Source: Crotalaria pallida
Lineage: Eukaryota; Streptophyta; Magnoliopsida; Fabales; Fabaceae
NCBI GenBank assembly: GCA_037953625.1
Contig: CM075649.1
Location: forward strand, 99,205,290 to 99,269,289
Direction of reading: 5' to 3'
DNA length: 64,000 bases
This document shows, piece by piece, positions 32,991 through 46,800 of this stretch. The notes below the pieces were generated by a model. The model saw only the letters and a list, made by a program, of their open reading frames with translations. It was not told the origin of the DNA and did no database searches. The translations under genes were made by a program, and so were the position numbers. How positions within the stretch are numbered: the stretch's first letter is position 1; each line of letters opens with the position of its first letter.

Positions 32991-35362
32991 TGTAGTTAAA
33001 TGTTAAACTGCTTTGTGGACTAGTCAGGTGTTGTTGTAGCATGATAATAGGTATAGTTGCTGAGTCTAGCATAGTGAGTACTCTAGATTCTTTAAAGTTT
33101 GTTGAGTGATTTGAGGAGCGCGATTAGCATCTGACGATTTCTTTTAAAAAGCATGGTAAGCATTGGAAAATCTTTTCTAAGTCCACTCAAATCATGTTCA
33201 GTTTACCATGCTAAACTTGAAATCTTGTGGAAATCAATGAGTCATATTTAGAAGTGGATGAATGACGAGACTAAGGAAAGCAATACCCCAACGGGCACTA
33301 GATTGCTACCCCACCGGGAGAAAGTGATCTTTAGTTTCGCGCCAAGTAAACCAACTCTAAATGTGACACACAAAGCAAGATTTCAACATTTTAAAACTAA
33401 TAGGCTATGAGTTTCAAACTTAAGTAAGACGAGAATGGTCTTATCATCGATATGATGTATGGTTGAGCCTGATCACCTCAAGTATACACATATTGGAGGT
33501 ATCATCATCCTGTCCTTAGTTTCGGCGAGTAATTTGGGAATTTAGTGAGATCCCAAATTTAGGAGGATTAGAGGTCTTGTCATAGGTTTCCGTATGCGTA
33601 AATATTTTGAATCAGAGATTGCGCAACGGAAGTGTAGGAAGTATTGTCTTGTCTTAAGATAAGAGGAGCAGCTAAATAGGAATCCTAGTTAACTATGATA
33701 GATTGCTAGGGTTTGTACGTTAGAATTGAACATAGGAAGCCTTAAGATAGTAGTACATAGTAATTGTCCTAAGTCTAGAGTTAGCATAAATGCTTGTATT
33801 GAATTAATGTGATGTTATGTATTGTTTTGTGTTTGCCTACATGATGAATTGTGCATTTTAATGATAATTGTTATTGTCTGAAACATGTGCATGATGAAAA
33901 TTGTGTGGAGCATAAAACCTTTCGCAAACATCCTCATAGAATGGTGTTGCTATCAACAAATCGCTTGGTTCTCAAGCATAATCATTTCAAAAATCAGGAA
34001 CCATTCGATTTATTTTCTTAAGTGTGATAGTAACCCCAATGAATTTTCATGTTTTGAAATTGAATTCAAAAATGAATATCACTGTTTTAACAAGATCGAA
34101 AATCATTCTAAATTGAGTGCTAAGTCGTATCACGAAATTTTGAAAAGTTGATTAATAAACTAAGGATTCCTAAGTAATCAAGCGATGAACTAATTTATTC
34201 TTTTAAGCTATTTCCCCCGCTGATTAAATAGGAACCCTTCTATGTGACTTTACTCAATTCGGAATGGAGCTTAGTTGTCAAACTCAAAGTCAAAGGGGAT
34301 GTGACTATTTTGATTGTTTGAGAATGCATTGAAATAAATTTTCTAGTAAACCACATACTCCTATTCTCATTGGGTTTGCTAATCTTGAGAAAGGTTATAA
34401 TCCTTCACCTAAATCTCCCGAAATTAGATGGAGAAAATCATTTACAAAAGATATGCTTTGCTTTGTAAAATTTGTTTTTGGAACTTCATTCAAAGTTATT
34501 TGGCATGAATATGTGAAGGTTTTTAAAGTGTGAAATAAATTTTCCTGATTTAATCTTTTCCTGAGAATTTTGCGTAAAACGAATCAAAATGTTGTTCCAT
34601 CAAGAAAGGAATTCGATTTTTCAAGAATAAGGAAAGCATTCATGTCTTTCGGCATATCCTTTTGGTTTTATAAATGCATAAATGCACATACTTTGAATTT
34701 ATAGGATTTTAATTATTGAACTTTGAAACCATACAAAGTGATTGATTTTGTCGAAGTTTTATCTTGACATGCATAACTTGAATGTGTGAACAAATCATGG
34801 GAAACCATGCAAATTTTCAAACTCTTCTTGGATTGCATTTGAAATGTGTGCAGCTTATCTAAGATGTGTGCATGGATTTAGACTTGAGTTCTAGGGTTGA
34901 TTTAGGTAGATCGGGATTGGATTAGAATCAAGTAGAGATTGCCAAGTTAGTGGTTGCATTTATGTGCTGATATGAAATGTTGGTGTGCGTATCTGAATTT
35001 TGATTGTTATGTATGTGCTAACTGTTTACTTGTCAATGAGTGTGATTGCTTATGACTTAAGAATAGTGCCTAAGTGTAGATCACCAGGTAGATTGTGATT
35101 AGAACTCTTGTAATGTTTAGCCCACATCGGAGTGAACCTCAAAAACCTTAGAGCATTTTGCTTCTAATCTAACCAAACTAAACCACGATTTGTATTCTTC
35201 ATTGGATGCATGAGTCCGGTGGCGTACTTGAGCAAGGTAGTATGCCGATTCAAAGTGGGGGAGTAGAACCTAGTGCAGAATGCATCGTAGTTAGAAAACC
35301 CTTTGTTGGGATGGTTCTCCATTTGAAGGAATTGAATGGAATTTCGGGGACGAAATTCTAAT
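32991..35362 (+). other. Element B interior, non-coding
   Basis: No frame above 90 codons and no retroelement domain. It ends in ATTTCGGGGACGAAATTC, the 3' signature also present in elements A and C. No trace of an AlkB-type gene was seen. Confidence 0.6.
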
Positions 35363-35376
35363 AAGTGGGGGAGAAT
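35363..35376 (+). other. Element B polypurine tract
   Basis: AAGTGGGGGAGAAT directly before the TG of the 3' LTR. Confidence 0.85.
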
Positions 35377-38300
35377 TGTAACATCCCAAACTTTATTTTA
35401 AATTAGATTATTAATAAAAACCTTAGAAAAATTGGAAAAAAGTGACTTAATGAATTTTGGTAGATAGGTGAGTGGTGATTATAAGTCCTAGGGGTTGTAT
35501 AGAAGGCAATTGTGGCTTTGGGCAAAGTCAAATAAGCGAAATCGTGAGTTAAATCGGCGTTTTAGATGTTAGAAATCAACCGAAAAGAGAAAATTAGGAA
35601 TAAAATACCCATAGCTCCAAACCAAATTCCCACCGTTGGATGTGAAGATTAAGGTCTTAGGAAGCTTGTCTCAAAATTTGAGCAAGATCCGACGGTTAAC
35701 GAAAAAGTTACGGCGAATCGAAGATTTGGAATTCTGGTGCACGCCCAGGCGGGTGCACTGTTCATTGGTGCACCAGACAGTGAAAAACCCGCCCAGGCGG
35801 TGCACCAATTCGCCCAGGTGAGCTGAAACACGCACCAGCCGCACCAGTTTCGCGTGTGGCGCGCCAAAACCCCACCTGACCGCACCAAATCTCGCACCAG
35901 GCGCACCAGCAGCACCAGTTGGTGCTGATCTCATGCCCAGGCGCGTGGTCACTGCGCCCAGGCGCGCTGCGCGCATCAAACCCCCATCAGGCGCACCAGA
36001 CGCATGCGCTATTTCCTCCTGACCGCACCAGCAGCACCAGCTAGTGCTGGATTCTCGCCCAAGCGAGTAAAGGCTCGCCCAAGCGAGCGCGCGCCACCAG
36101 ATCAGATCTGGTGCGTTAAATTTCAACTTGGGCACCAAGCCAAGCACCATCAGCCACACGATTTCCTTCCTCTTGGCAAGAAACACATAAACAACAACAA
36201 AAACACCAAACCACCACCAACATGCCTTCATCTTCCTCTCCCCCCTTACTCCATACGTGCCTCTCTCACTCACCAAGGCATTAAGGCACCACGACCTCTT
36301 CTCCTTATTGCTCAAGCCCACACCAATAAGCACCCAAGCACCTTCTCCTTCCCTTCCCCAACTCCACCGTGTCTCTCTCTCAACCAAGCTAGCAATCATC
36401 ATCCTCATCAACCACACCCCAAACACCATGATCAAGGCACCATCAAGCTTGATCTTCATGACCATCACCCCCCATCATGGGCCAATCACCAAATCACCAC
36501 CAACCACCACAACAACTCACCCTCTTGATCCAAGAACCTAGCTCCACCATCATCAACTCAAACACTAGTAACCAAGTCCCACTATTCTCATAAATCATCA
36601 TCAACTATCAAGCAACCAAAGAGCTAGCACCATCTTCCTCCATAAATCCATGATCAAGACCTTTGATCACCATCTCCACCAAAAAAATTAAGTATGAAAC
36701 TAATAACCCACAACATCCCTCCTCTTCCCCTTGAAATTCGTGTGCTTCTTCCTCTCCATGGGTTTCTCTAATTCAAGTGGCTAGGGAGAACACCTCATGA
36801 GCACACCTTTAGCTTCAAGTCAAAGAGTAGGAGATTAAGGCTAGGGTTTTAAGGGCCAAGTGGGTACAAGTCAAGGATTAGAAAGGCTAAGGACAAGGAA
36901 ATCAAACACAAGGACCAATGGGCTAGGACTTGAGATTCTTCACCACCTCTTAAGAAGGTAAGAGGGGTTTGTGTTACCTTTCCTAAGGATATAGATTCTA
37001 GGTTGTTGTAATGATGACTAGGTGCAGACAAATAATTAAAAGAATAAATCATAGGATAATTAAGGTGTAAGGAATGAATCTTAGGGCATAATTGCTTAGG
37101 AATGTGTAGATTATATGTTAACTCAGTAGGAAGTTGAGAACCCTAGGGAGTGGACTTAATTTATAGTACTCTGAGACATACCTGAGTATGTCGACTTTTT
37201 GGTTTATTAATTGTTGATTGTTACTTGTTATTGGTGTGTTATCATATCGTGCTTGTTTTGGATGTCTCGTAAAGCAAAGAACGGGTTAAGTGTTAACGTA
37301 GGCAAATCATTTAGGAAGAGCTAAGTAATAAAAGAGAAATTCGAATTTAATGGACAATTATGAGCGGGTAATTAAAGAACGGATTAAGGATAAATAGCTT
37401 GGGAAAAAGTAAGTGAAGTTTATTATTAAATGAATTATAAGTTAGTGGATGGTGATTGAGTGACTAGGAATTTGATGGATGTTGTGCTTGATTTAATTTG
37501 TTAAGTGTAAATGTGACAATAACGGTCGGGTGATAATATGTGATATTGAAATGGTGTTTGTGCTTGAATATTCATGTGAAAATGTGATGTTATTATGGAA
37601 AATGAGAATGAAAATATATACTCGGACGCAGTAAGACGTGAGTGCACAGGGGTGCAGACGCAGTAGGTCGTGACCAGGGGAGAATGAAAATATATACCCG
37701 GACGCAGTAAGACGTGAGTGCACAGGAGTGCAGACGCAGTAGGACGTGACCAGGGGAGAATGAAAAATATATACCCGGACGCAGTAAGACGTGCGTGCAC
37801 AGGGGTGCAGACGCTGTAGGTCATGAGCAGGGGAGAAATGAAAACATACCCGGACGCAGTAAGACGTGAGTGCACAGGGTGCAGACGCAGTAGGTCGTGA
37901 CCAGGGACGGATTGAAAAGAATTATGAATATGATTAAAGTGGAAGGAATAAATGACTTTATGAAAATGATGTATAAGAATGAATAGGCAAGATTGATTTG
38001 AGAAACATACCCGGACGCAGTAAGTCGTGATCGCACGGTGGTGCGAACGCAGTAGGTCGTGACCAGGGGATTTGAGAAACATACCCGGACGCAGTAAGTT
38101 GTGATCGCACGGTGGTGCGAACGCAGTAGGTCGTGACCAGGGACAAAATAAAAATGGAATGTGAAATTAATTGAATTGAAAAGTAAACTTAAGATTGAAT
38201 GTAGGATTGCTAGGAAGGTAGTATGGGCATAGGGCATAAGTTATCAAAGATGAACTTGTATGTGATTACCTGAAAAAGAATTCTAGGTTAACAGACAACT

Positions 38301-38842
38301 TTGACTTCAATAGGGCCTAGTTTGTCAGCTATGCTTCTTAGAAGCTATTATTCTTAGTACTGTGTAATGCTACCCTTCTTGCTATATTTTTACAGGTACC
38401 GAAGGAGCATACACGTGTCTCGCCAAGCAGGATTACATTCCACCACGTGGAGTGTGGATAGTATTTAGCGACCACCTATTGGTCATGGGTTATTTTGGGG
38501 AAGTTTTATTGTATTTCATTTACTTTGTATTTTGAGAAACCATGAGTTTGAGAAACTATTTGTATTTCCTTAGAAATAATGTAATGAGTGGACTAAACCA
38601 TATTTTGGGCCCTGCTGGCCTCTGATGAATTTAAAATGCTATTGTTTATCAGGTTACAGGAAAAACAGGAATTTTGGGAAAGTCCTAAAAACAAACAGAA
38701 CTCCGTCCGTTTGACGGGAGATTTTCATATGAATTAAAAATAACTAAGTGTTTTTCCTAATCAAATCATAAGTTTAAAATGAAATTTTCAATCCACTATT
38801 TTAATTAAGGGTGTAAAAGGGTTAATAAACTTAGGTGTTACA
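35377..38842 (+). repeat. Element B 3' LTR, complete
   Basis: 3466 bp, TGTAACATCCCAAACTTT to TTAGGTGTTACA. It has the AAATTTGAGCAAGATCCGAC block (about 35674), several GCCCAGGCGNG motifs between 35740 and 35970 and GCCCAAGCGAG at 36057-36087, predicted intron 36958-38395, and hairpin at about 38436-38454. Beyond it lie CACTA subterminal repeats. Confidence 0.88.
37619..38143 (+). repeat. Hairpin-unit array in element B 3' LTR (six units)
   Basis: Copy of the array at 31685. Unit 4 has lost one base of the loop (TGCAC-AGG-GTGCA) but keeps the stem. Unit 3 carries several substitutions outside the stem. Confidence 0.85.
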
Positions 38843-38849
38843 TGTTTTT

Positions 38850-38975
38850 TATAATGAACTGGGATCTTTAGTATGTTTTATCACTGTTTAGTTTTTAAAA
38901 GTCAACCGGGATCTTTAATATTTATGATCACTGTTGAGATTTTTTAAAATGAACCGGGATATTTAGTATGCATGT
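38850..38975. repeat. Left subterminal repeats of the CACTA element
   Basis: Three copies of GAAC(T/C)GGGAT or CAACCGGGAT followed by (C/A)TTTA, about 45 bp apart and all in the same orientation. In En/Spm elements such motifs bind TNPA. The right end carries mostly the opposite orientation. Confidence 0.65.
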
Positions 38976-39224
38976 TTTTTTTTTAATTTATAATATTTGC
39001 TATATCCATATATTTAAATAAATTGTCAACATTTCTTTTTCAACTAATAAATACCATAAATATATAAACGTGAATGTCAATACACATTTAAGATATATAA
39101 CTCCCAAAACAAAACAAGTGGCTCCATAAATACAAAGGCTAAACAAGCTAAGGTAATAACTAGTCAAAAAGTGGCTCCATACATACAAAAGTGCCCTAAA
39201 CTCGAAACTAAGCTAAGGTAACTC

Positions 39225-42200
39225 GTCAAAAACATATATTGCCCATTCATCCATGACTTCATTCAGCAATTCATCGGAGTAGTAGGTGCACTAGCAATCT
39301 TCAAAATACTATACAATTTAATAGAAAATGGAATTAGAATTGTGTTAATAAACTAAACGATATATTTATTATTTATATCAAATATGTGGTAAACATAAAC
39401 TATATAACGAAAATTACAGACCAATGGTGGAATCATGTCATCTCCATAGTGCAATTGCACGATTTCCTTCATATATCGCATGACATAATAACCACAATCA
39501 ATATGATTGGTTTGCTTGGGACACTGTAAATTCAAAATTAAAATATTAAACGACATAATAAGCACCTTAAATGCAATAAGAGCATCAGTACTATAGTAGT
39601 GCTATAGAATATGTAACCACAATATTAACACAATATGCAATCAATAAGTGGTCCAATTGTGCCTCCTGCTGCAGTAGCTTACTACTCAAATTATTCACCT
39701 ACTTCTAAAGGTTTGGTTGTAAGAAAGTTAATGGCGGGTTCACCCTTTTCAACAGGAGTGTTGGCAGCATTTAAAGTTGAGTTACGAGTACTGCTAGTGA
39801 AAGTATGTTCCAAAATAACATGTTTCTTATACTTTTAGGAGTGACTGGTACATGCTTCTATAAATGGCACAGGCATGATGCCATCAAAGAGAGAAACCAA
39901 ATACTAATGTAAGAGTAGCCAAGGCCCAAAAGTAGTAAACTGAAGGAGGAAAGGGGCTTAATGCATGTTTTGAAAAATCCAGAGCTACCATGTGAAGCAC
40001 ACATTGTTATTATTATTAATTAAGCAATATTGCACTTTTCCTAATTACACAGTCAAGTTTCTTTTAGATAACTTAATGGAGCTAACAAGAGGAATGCACA
40101 ATGTACACCCTTATTTTTGGCATAATACTCATGCTTAAGGTCTTACCCAGTTAGAGGATGCATGGTAATTGGTAAGCAATAGGAATAACAAACAGATCAG
40201 TTTTCCTTCTTAGATAACTTCCATAAGTTTCAGTCATGTCAAAGTTTTCAGAACTAGCTCCAAAATTAAAGGAAGTTCCCAGACATAAAACATTTATCAC
40301 AAGAAACACCATCAACAAATACTTAGATAACTCATCAGGAATACTGGAAATCCATACCCCTCCCTCCCCAATTAACTTTTTTTTTCATGAATATAGTTAA
40401 AAATAAATAATTTCACAACAAGTTTTTTCATGAACAAATTCCAATTTCCATACAGTTTTTTGGTAGTTTTTTTGCTACTAGTTTTCAGGGGATAATTAAT
40501 GTTAATATTGTTATATTCACATCAACATATTCCAGAATTCAAACCAGAAGCAGTAAGCAATAAAACAAAAGCAGTAAGCTAGCTAATTAGATAGTACAGC
40601 ATCCTTATATATACCTTAATGGGCACCCATTTGAATGGTTTATTCAGCTCCCTTTGAGTATAGGTTATCTTATTTATACCCTTGTAGGTTGTTATTGCTC
40701 TAAAAAAATAAAACAAATTTAATTATTAATGAATATTTTAAAACATATAAAAAGACACACAAAGAACATGTAATATGTAATTGCTTACGAATTAAACATT
40801 TCCACCAAGTCTTTTCTGACTTGCAAACTTTTCCTTAAGGGGTCCATGTAATATATAATCTCTTTGGTGAAATCAATAATGACCAATACCCAATGGAACC
40901 TACAAAATAATAATAAGTACACTTTAAGACTTGAAAACACGTGCTGATTACTATAAGGAAACACAAATGTATATGATAATATGATATATTACAACATATA
41001 CAGAGGAGTCAATTTATATGTATTAGTGTACAACATTGAATACACAACATGGACAAAATGAATAAAATTAAATTAATAAAATAGAAATTAAAGAATAATA
41101 GTTTGATCAAGTACCTCATATATAAGCAAATGATCGAGGCATCTAGTTCCAAGTGATTAAAGAAGTTCTTGATGGCCACAACCATTTTTGAATAAATCTT
41201 GATCCACTAAGAGGATGAAGCTTACATCGGTCTGCTTGTTCAGATACTTATCAAGAGCCTTGCAACTAGGAGGTATTACTTGAGCATTTGCATTATTGGG
41301 TAGGCACACAGATTTTCCATGATTTTTCAATGGGGACAAAATTGATTCTTTGGACTGAGCAAAGCATTTTCCAATAAAAGAGAGAACAAGAGTTTAGAAC
41401 TTACATTACAGCCAATTACTAAATAATGAAATAGTTACTAACTACTCAGTTATAATTGTCTTAGCTGTCATTACATCCATAATTGCAAAAGGACATTGCA
41501 GGAGCAAAACATACACAATTGCAATACGTACCAATGGATCCTTGAATGAGTGAGGCTGCCGAAGCTCATGGTTTTCAGGATTCTTTTTAGGTGTCGTAAT
41601 TGGCTTCTTGGCATTGATCCCTGTCCTTTTGGGTGTGCTCTTACCGTTTTCAGGATTCTTTTTAGGTGTCGTAATTGGCTTCTTGGCATTGATCCCTGTC
41701 TTTTTGGGTGTGCTCTTGCCGTTCCATTTCGATCCATTAGGCATCTGACCAAATCATTTAATGTTTAAAAAATATACGTAAAACACAAGCAAAGCATACT
41801 GTTATACATGAATATTTTCTAAATCAAATGACATACCAAATCCTCTACAACAATAAGGTGTTCTGGCCATGGAACATGACTTCCTAAAGCCTCTCCAACG
41901 GTGGAGAGATCATCTTGGGGTACCGGCAATTCAGCATTCATATAAAATGGAACCTCAATTAAGCCCCTCAAATGCTTGGGGGGTAGTGCACTATTGTTCA
42001 GTGGATCACCTACATGGTTATACAATTGACCGGAGGCAACTTTGCGCTCATTCGGATCTGCTAACAACAAGAGACACCGACTAGTGCCCTACATACCAAT
42101 GAAAATGTTATTCATGATACACATTCTAGTTTTTATAAAAAAAACAGTAGTCATGAAATAAATAAGAGAAGCAAAGAATGTTCTGATACCTTTGGAAATT

Positions 42201-43735
42201 TTTCAGCAATTGTGCAGCTACCTTTGCCACTGGTGGGAGTGGGCAAATCTGGATGTGTGTCTGCTTCTAACTTCTCCTTCTCCTTTTCTTTTTCTTTTTC
42301 CAACATTTCAACCCTTTCTAGCACAGTGCGCAAAGATTCTACGACCTTATTGTGTTCAGAAATTTCGACATATTTTTTTTGTCGTTTTTGTTGTGGGAAA
42401 TAATCCCTTTGTGAGATAAAATGACCCACACCGGTGACACGACCTGGGTGCTCAGGTTTTTTCAAGACTTTGGCCAATATGTCATCACGGCCATTTTCCT
42501 CCACCCCTCCATTTTGTTCATAGAATGTCTGAAAAAACAAAGATTAGTTCATTGACCAAGAAAAAAAACAAACTATACAAAACACATCATCCTCGCTATG
42601 TCAAACTTACAATTTCTTCCACAATTTGCCTAGCATTCTCATTATCAACCTCGCCTTTCTTATTTAAGCGAGAAGCCCTATATAATGCGTAGCGGGGCAA
42701 TGATGCTTCATTCGAAGCCATCTCCTTAAGCTACACAATAAGACAACAAAAAGCAGGAAAATAAAACAAATTTACAAGCATGCTTAATTCACAAGAGTTA
42801 AAATAAAGAACTAAATGAGATGAAAAATTACAAGTTTTTCTTCTAAACCAGCATATCCTAAACGTGAGCAGCGTGATGGACACCTCTAATTTGAAGCTTT
42901 TTTCTTATTTTCATTGCTTAGTTTCTACACAATGTAAACAAATGTGAACCATAACACATATATAGTTTGTATGACTCAAACATTTAAACGTATTTATAAA
43001 ATACCACAAAATTCTCGGTTGTACAATGCTGCACAAATTCCTCCCATTCTTCAAGTGTGATTGCGTCAGCATATTGTTTAGGAGGATGATTTGCACCAGT
43101 TTTCTTACGCCATCTATTCAACCTGACTCTGAATGTTTTGAGTGAATCGCCGGCAGCCTTAAGAACATATGAGCGATGCTTTTCATCAATATCCCAAGTG
43201 GTCTACAAAAGTAAAAGAAACCCTAGATATTAGAATATATACAAATAAAAAACTGCAATAAGATAATTAAAAAAACAGCAATAGGAGCAACTAGACATAT
43301 ACATACCAGTACTTCCATCCAAATATCATTTCTCAATGTATTATCGGCCTCTGTTTTCCAATTTTTTATTGTAATTGGAACCTCTTGCCTAACAATAAGG
43401 CCGATGTGGCTTCTAAACATGGCCCTGTATTTGCCTGTAGGTTGTCCTTTTACATTCCAGTCCACCTAATAAAGTTAAACAAATTAATAAAAATTAAATT
43501 AAGTATTGGTATGTATATAAGAAGTGGGAAGTACAAGCCATTATGATATTACCAGAATTTTTTTCCCTCCTAATTTATTTCTCAATAATATCAACTTCTT
43601 CAAAATTGTCTTCCCACGACCTTTCTTTTTGCTTCCCTTACTATCACTACAATCCACGTGACAACAATCCTCATCACTACAATCCTTGTCTCCATGATCC
43701 TTGTTCCTGTGGCAAATTAAGAATATAGAAACAAC
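39225..43735 (-). pseudogene. CACTA second gene: TNPA-like (Ptta/En/Spm, Transposase_24) with C-terminal Ulp1 protease domain
   Basis: Exon-like pieces on the minus strand, in order: 43720-43552 (KKKGRGKTILKKL); 43467-43307 (VKGQPTGKYRAMFRSHIGLI); 43205-43009 (RVRLNRWRKKTGANHPP, LEEWEEFVQHC); about 42730-42610; 42540-42185 (KKPEHPGRVTGVG, then a coiled Glu/Lys stretch); 42070-41835 (SALPPKHLRGLIEV, a DUF8039-like part); 41750-41450 (Lys-rich, 75-bp tandem duplication); 41340-41160; about 40915-40800 (FHWVLVIIDF, YYMDPL); about 39525-39415 (HIDCGYYVMRYM); about 39290-39230. The Ulp1/C48 triad is visible as His (FHW), Asp (MDP) and Cys (DCGYY). In En/Spm the TNPA-type protein binds terminal repeats; the protease could cleave SUMO-like conjugates. 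It may be a functional intron-rich gene; splice sites were not all verified. Confidence 0.7.
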
Positions 43736-43872
43736 ATGTCACTAACATTAAACAAAGAACACAACAAAGCAGAATACAAACAAAAAAAGTATGTGAATTT
43801 GGATATGTTTAAATTAAAAGTTCATACATGAAATATAAAAAATAAAAAATAAAATTCATACATGTTTTGCGA

Positions 43873-46800
43873 TTAAAAGAATCTCCTCTTTTTCCTCATA
43901 CGAGGAACCTTATGCCTGATATAATCTCCTTCATTATGATCATCTCTCATATACATACAAGTATCTACGAGTGGATCACTCTCATAACATGGTGGTGTAG
44001 AGAAAACAAGATCTTCCTCATTATTCACATTACCTTCACCTGCTGGATCATCATCATACTTATTGACATTTATTTTGTTGGAATAAAGAACAATTGACCA
44101 TTTCTTATCAACAGGATCAGAGACATAGAACACCTGTTCAGCTTGTGATGCTAAAATGAAGCGATCATCTTTGTAACCCACCCTATTAAGATCCACCTTT
44201 AGGAACCCGGGCTCGTCCATCAAAATGCCATTTTTGTTGTCAACCCACTTACAACCGAACACTGGCACACGAAAGTTCAAATAATCCAACTCCCATATAT
44301 CTTCAATGACCCCGAAATAAGGCATATTTGCATTGTCATTACCCTCTGAGGTATGCATAGATTGGGCCACAAGAGTCACACCACTATTTTGCATTGTGCG
44401 ACGATCATCCTGCCTTTTGGTATAGTATGTGTACCCGTTAATTGCATAACCGGAGTAAGATATAGCATGTAAACTTGGACCTTTTGATAACCATTTCATT
44501 CTTTCAGAGACTAAACCGGGACTTTCATTAAGTATTTCTGAAACCTCATCTTTTAGCCAACCTGCAAAAGTTCGATTATGTTCTTTAGCTAGCCAAATAT
44601 CACTCTTTGTTGAATGCAACCCATGCAGTATATCGAAGTGTCTCTGAATATATGGCTCAACTTCATCACTATTATGTAAAACATACAAGTGCGCTTGCTC
44701 CTTTTCTGACAATGACATGGTCACAACTTCAGTTCCAGATATCTTTTCCCCTTTCCTTTTTCTCTTGGGACGAGAATTTGGAAGCCCTATCGGATTAACA
44801 TTGCTTAGGTATTCACTAAAAAACTCAACACCTTCTTCGACTATGTATCGTTCAACAATACAACCTTCCGGTCGACTTCGGTTTTTCACATACCCTTTTA
44901 ATATTTTCATACAGCGCTCAACAGGATACATCCATCTCATATAAGCTGGCCCACACAATTGTGTTTCTCTAACTAAATGAACAGTCAAATGAATCATTAT
45001 ATCAAAGAAAGACGGGGGGAAATACATCTCAAGCTCACACAAAGTTTCTACAATTTCATTTTGTAATGTTGGCAACTTCAAAGGATCAATCACTTTGCTA
45101 CAAAGAGACCTGAAGAAGAAACATAGCTTAGTTATTGTCGCTCGCACCTTCTTGGGGAGAACCGAGCGTATAGCTATCGGTATCATATGCCCCATGAGGA
45201 CATGACAATCATGAGTCTTTAAACTCTTTAACTTGAGGCCTTTCATAGAGACAAGCTTTTGGATGTTCGAAGAGTACCCCTTTGGAACCTTAACCTTATG
45301 AAGAGTCTGACAAACAACTTGTTTCTCTTTCCTTGCTAGAGTAAATGCAGCGGGGGGCAAATATGTGCCTTTTCCCTTGATCACCGGTGCCAATTCTTTT
45401 CTGATTCTTAACTCAACCAAGTCTCTGCGCGCATTAATGTTATCTTTAGTCTTCCCTTGCACATTGAATAATATACCGTGAAGACTTTCGAAGAAATTCT
45501 TTTGAATATGCATAAGGTCAAGAAAATTCCTCACATACAATGTTTTCCAATAGGGTAATCGCCAACAAATGGAACACTTTTTCCACCCTTGAGTGCTAAC
45601 TTTTCCAGCAAAAGGTTTGCCAAAATCAATGGTCAAATCTTTTACCTTTTCGAACAACTCCTCTCCTGTTAGCTGTTTTGGTGGCCTTCGCTCTTCTGTC
45701 TCTCCATTAAATGCTTTTCTCCACCTTCGGTAACTATGTTTTGAATGCAAAAATCTGCGATGCCCGAGGTATACATGTTTTTTCCAATGTTTCAACCGTA
45801 TACTATCTGTATTATCTTCACATATTGGGCATGCATGCTCTCCTTTGACACTATATCCAGACAAATTACCATAAGCAGGAAAATCATTAATAGTTCCAAA
45901 CAACATAGCCTTCAACCGAAAAGTTTCATCCCTGTACCCATCATACACATCAACACCTGGGTCCCACAGTTTAAGCAAATCTTCAATCAAAGGCTCCAAG
46001 TATATGTCTATGTCATTTCCCGGTTGACTCGGGCCAGAAATTAACGTAGCCAACATCATGAACTTGCGCTTCATGCACAACCATGGAGGAAGGTTATAAA
46101 TAATCAAAAACACCGGCCATGTACTGTGGGAGTTGCTTTGAATACCATGCGGGTTCATTCCATCGGTAGATAATGCGAGGCGCAAGTTTCTTTTTTCTTG
46201 GCCGAATTCAGGGTACACAGTGTCAAATTTAGCCCATTGAGGAGAATCTGCAGGGTGTCGAAGCTTGCCATCTTTAATCCTTTCATCTGATGCCATGTCA
46301 AGTTCTTTTCATCCTTTTCATTACGGAACATGCGCTTAAATCTTGGTATTATTGGAAAATACCAAGCCACCTTTTCGGGAGCAGACGATTCCTTCTTATA
46401 TCGTGCAACATTGCATTTTGGACAAAACTTTAGAGATTCATAATCATTCCGAAATAAAATGCAATCGTTGGGGCAAGCATGTATCTTCTCATAATTAAGA
46501 CCAACGGTGCTCAACATTTTTTTCGCGTCATATGTTTTATTAGGAAGCTCATTATCCTTCGGCAACAGTACCTTCAAAAGTATAAGTAGGTCTGTGAAGC
46601 TCTTGTCACTCCATCCATTGGCCGCTTTCAAGGTATACAACTTTAACACGGCATCCAATCGTGTGCACACACTACCATCATATAATGGTATCCTTGCATC
46701 ATTTTGTAGCCTATCTAACAATTCGGGACAATCACGGAGATCATCTACAACTGCATTTGCCATGTCATCCAAATGATCACCCTCGTCGTATGTCGCCGTG

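Larger units (their letters stand above)
30013..38842 (+). mobile_element. Element B: non-coding LTR retroelement
   Basis: 5' LTR (30013-32910, first roughly 570 bp missing), PBS (32915-32926), 2.4-kb interior without coding capacity, PPT (35363-35376), complete 3' LTR (35377-38842). LTR ends, PBS, leader and PPT match the layout of element A, so both are one lineage. LARD-like: it could move only with proteins supplied in trans. The LTRs are nearly identical, so insertion was recent. Confidence 0.85.
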
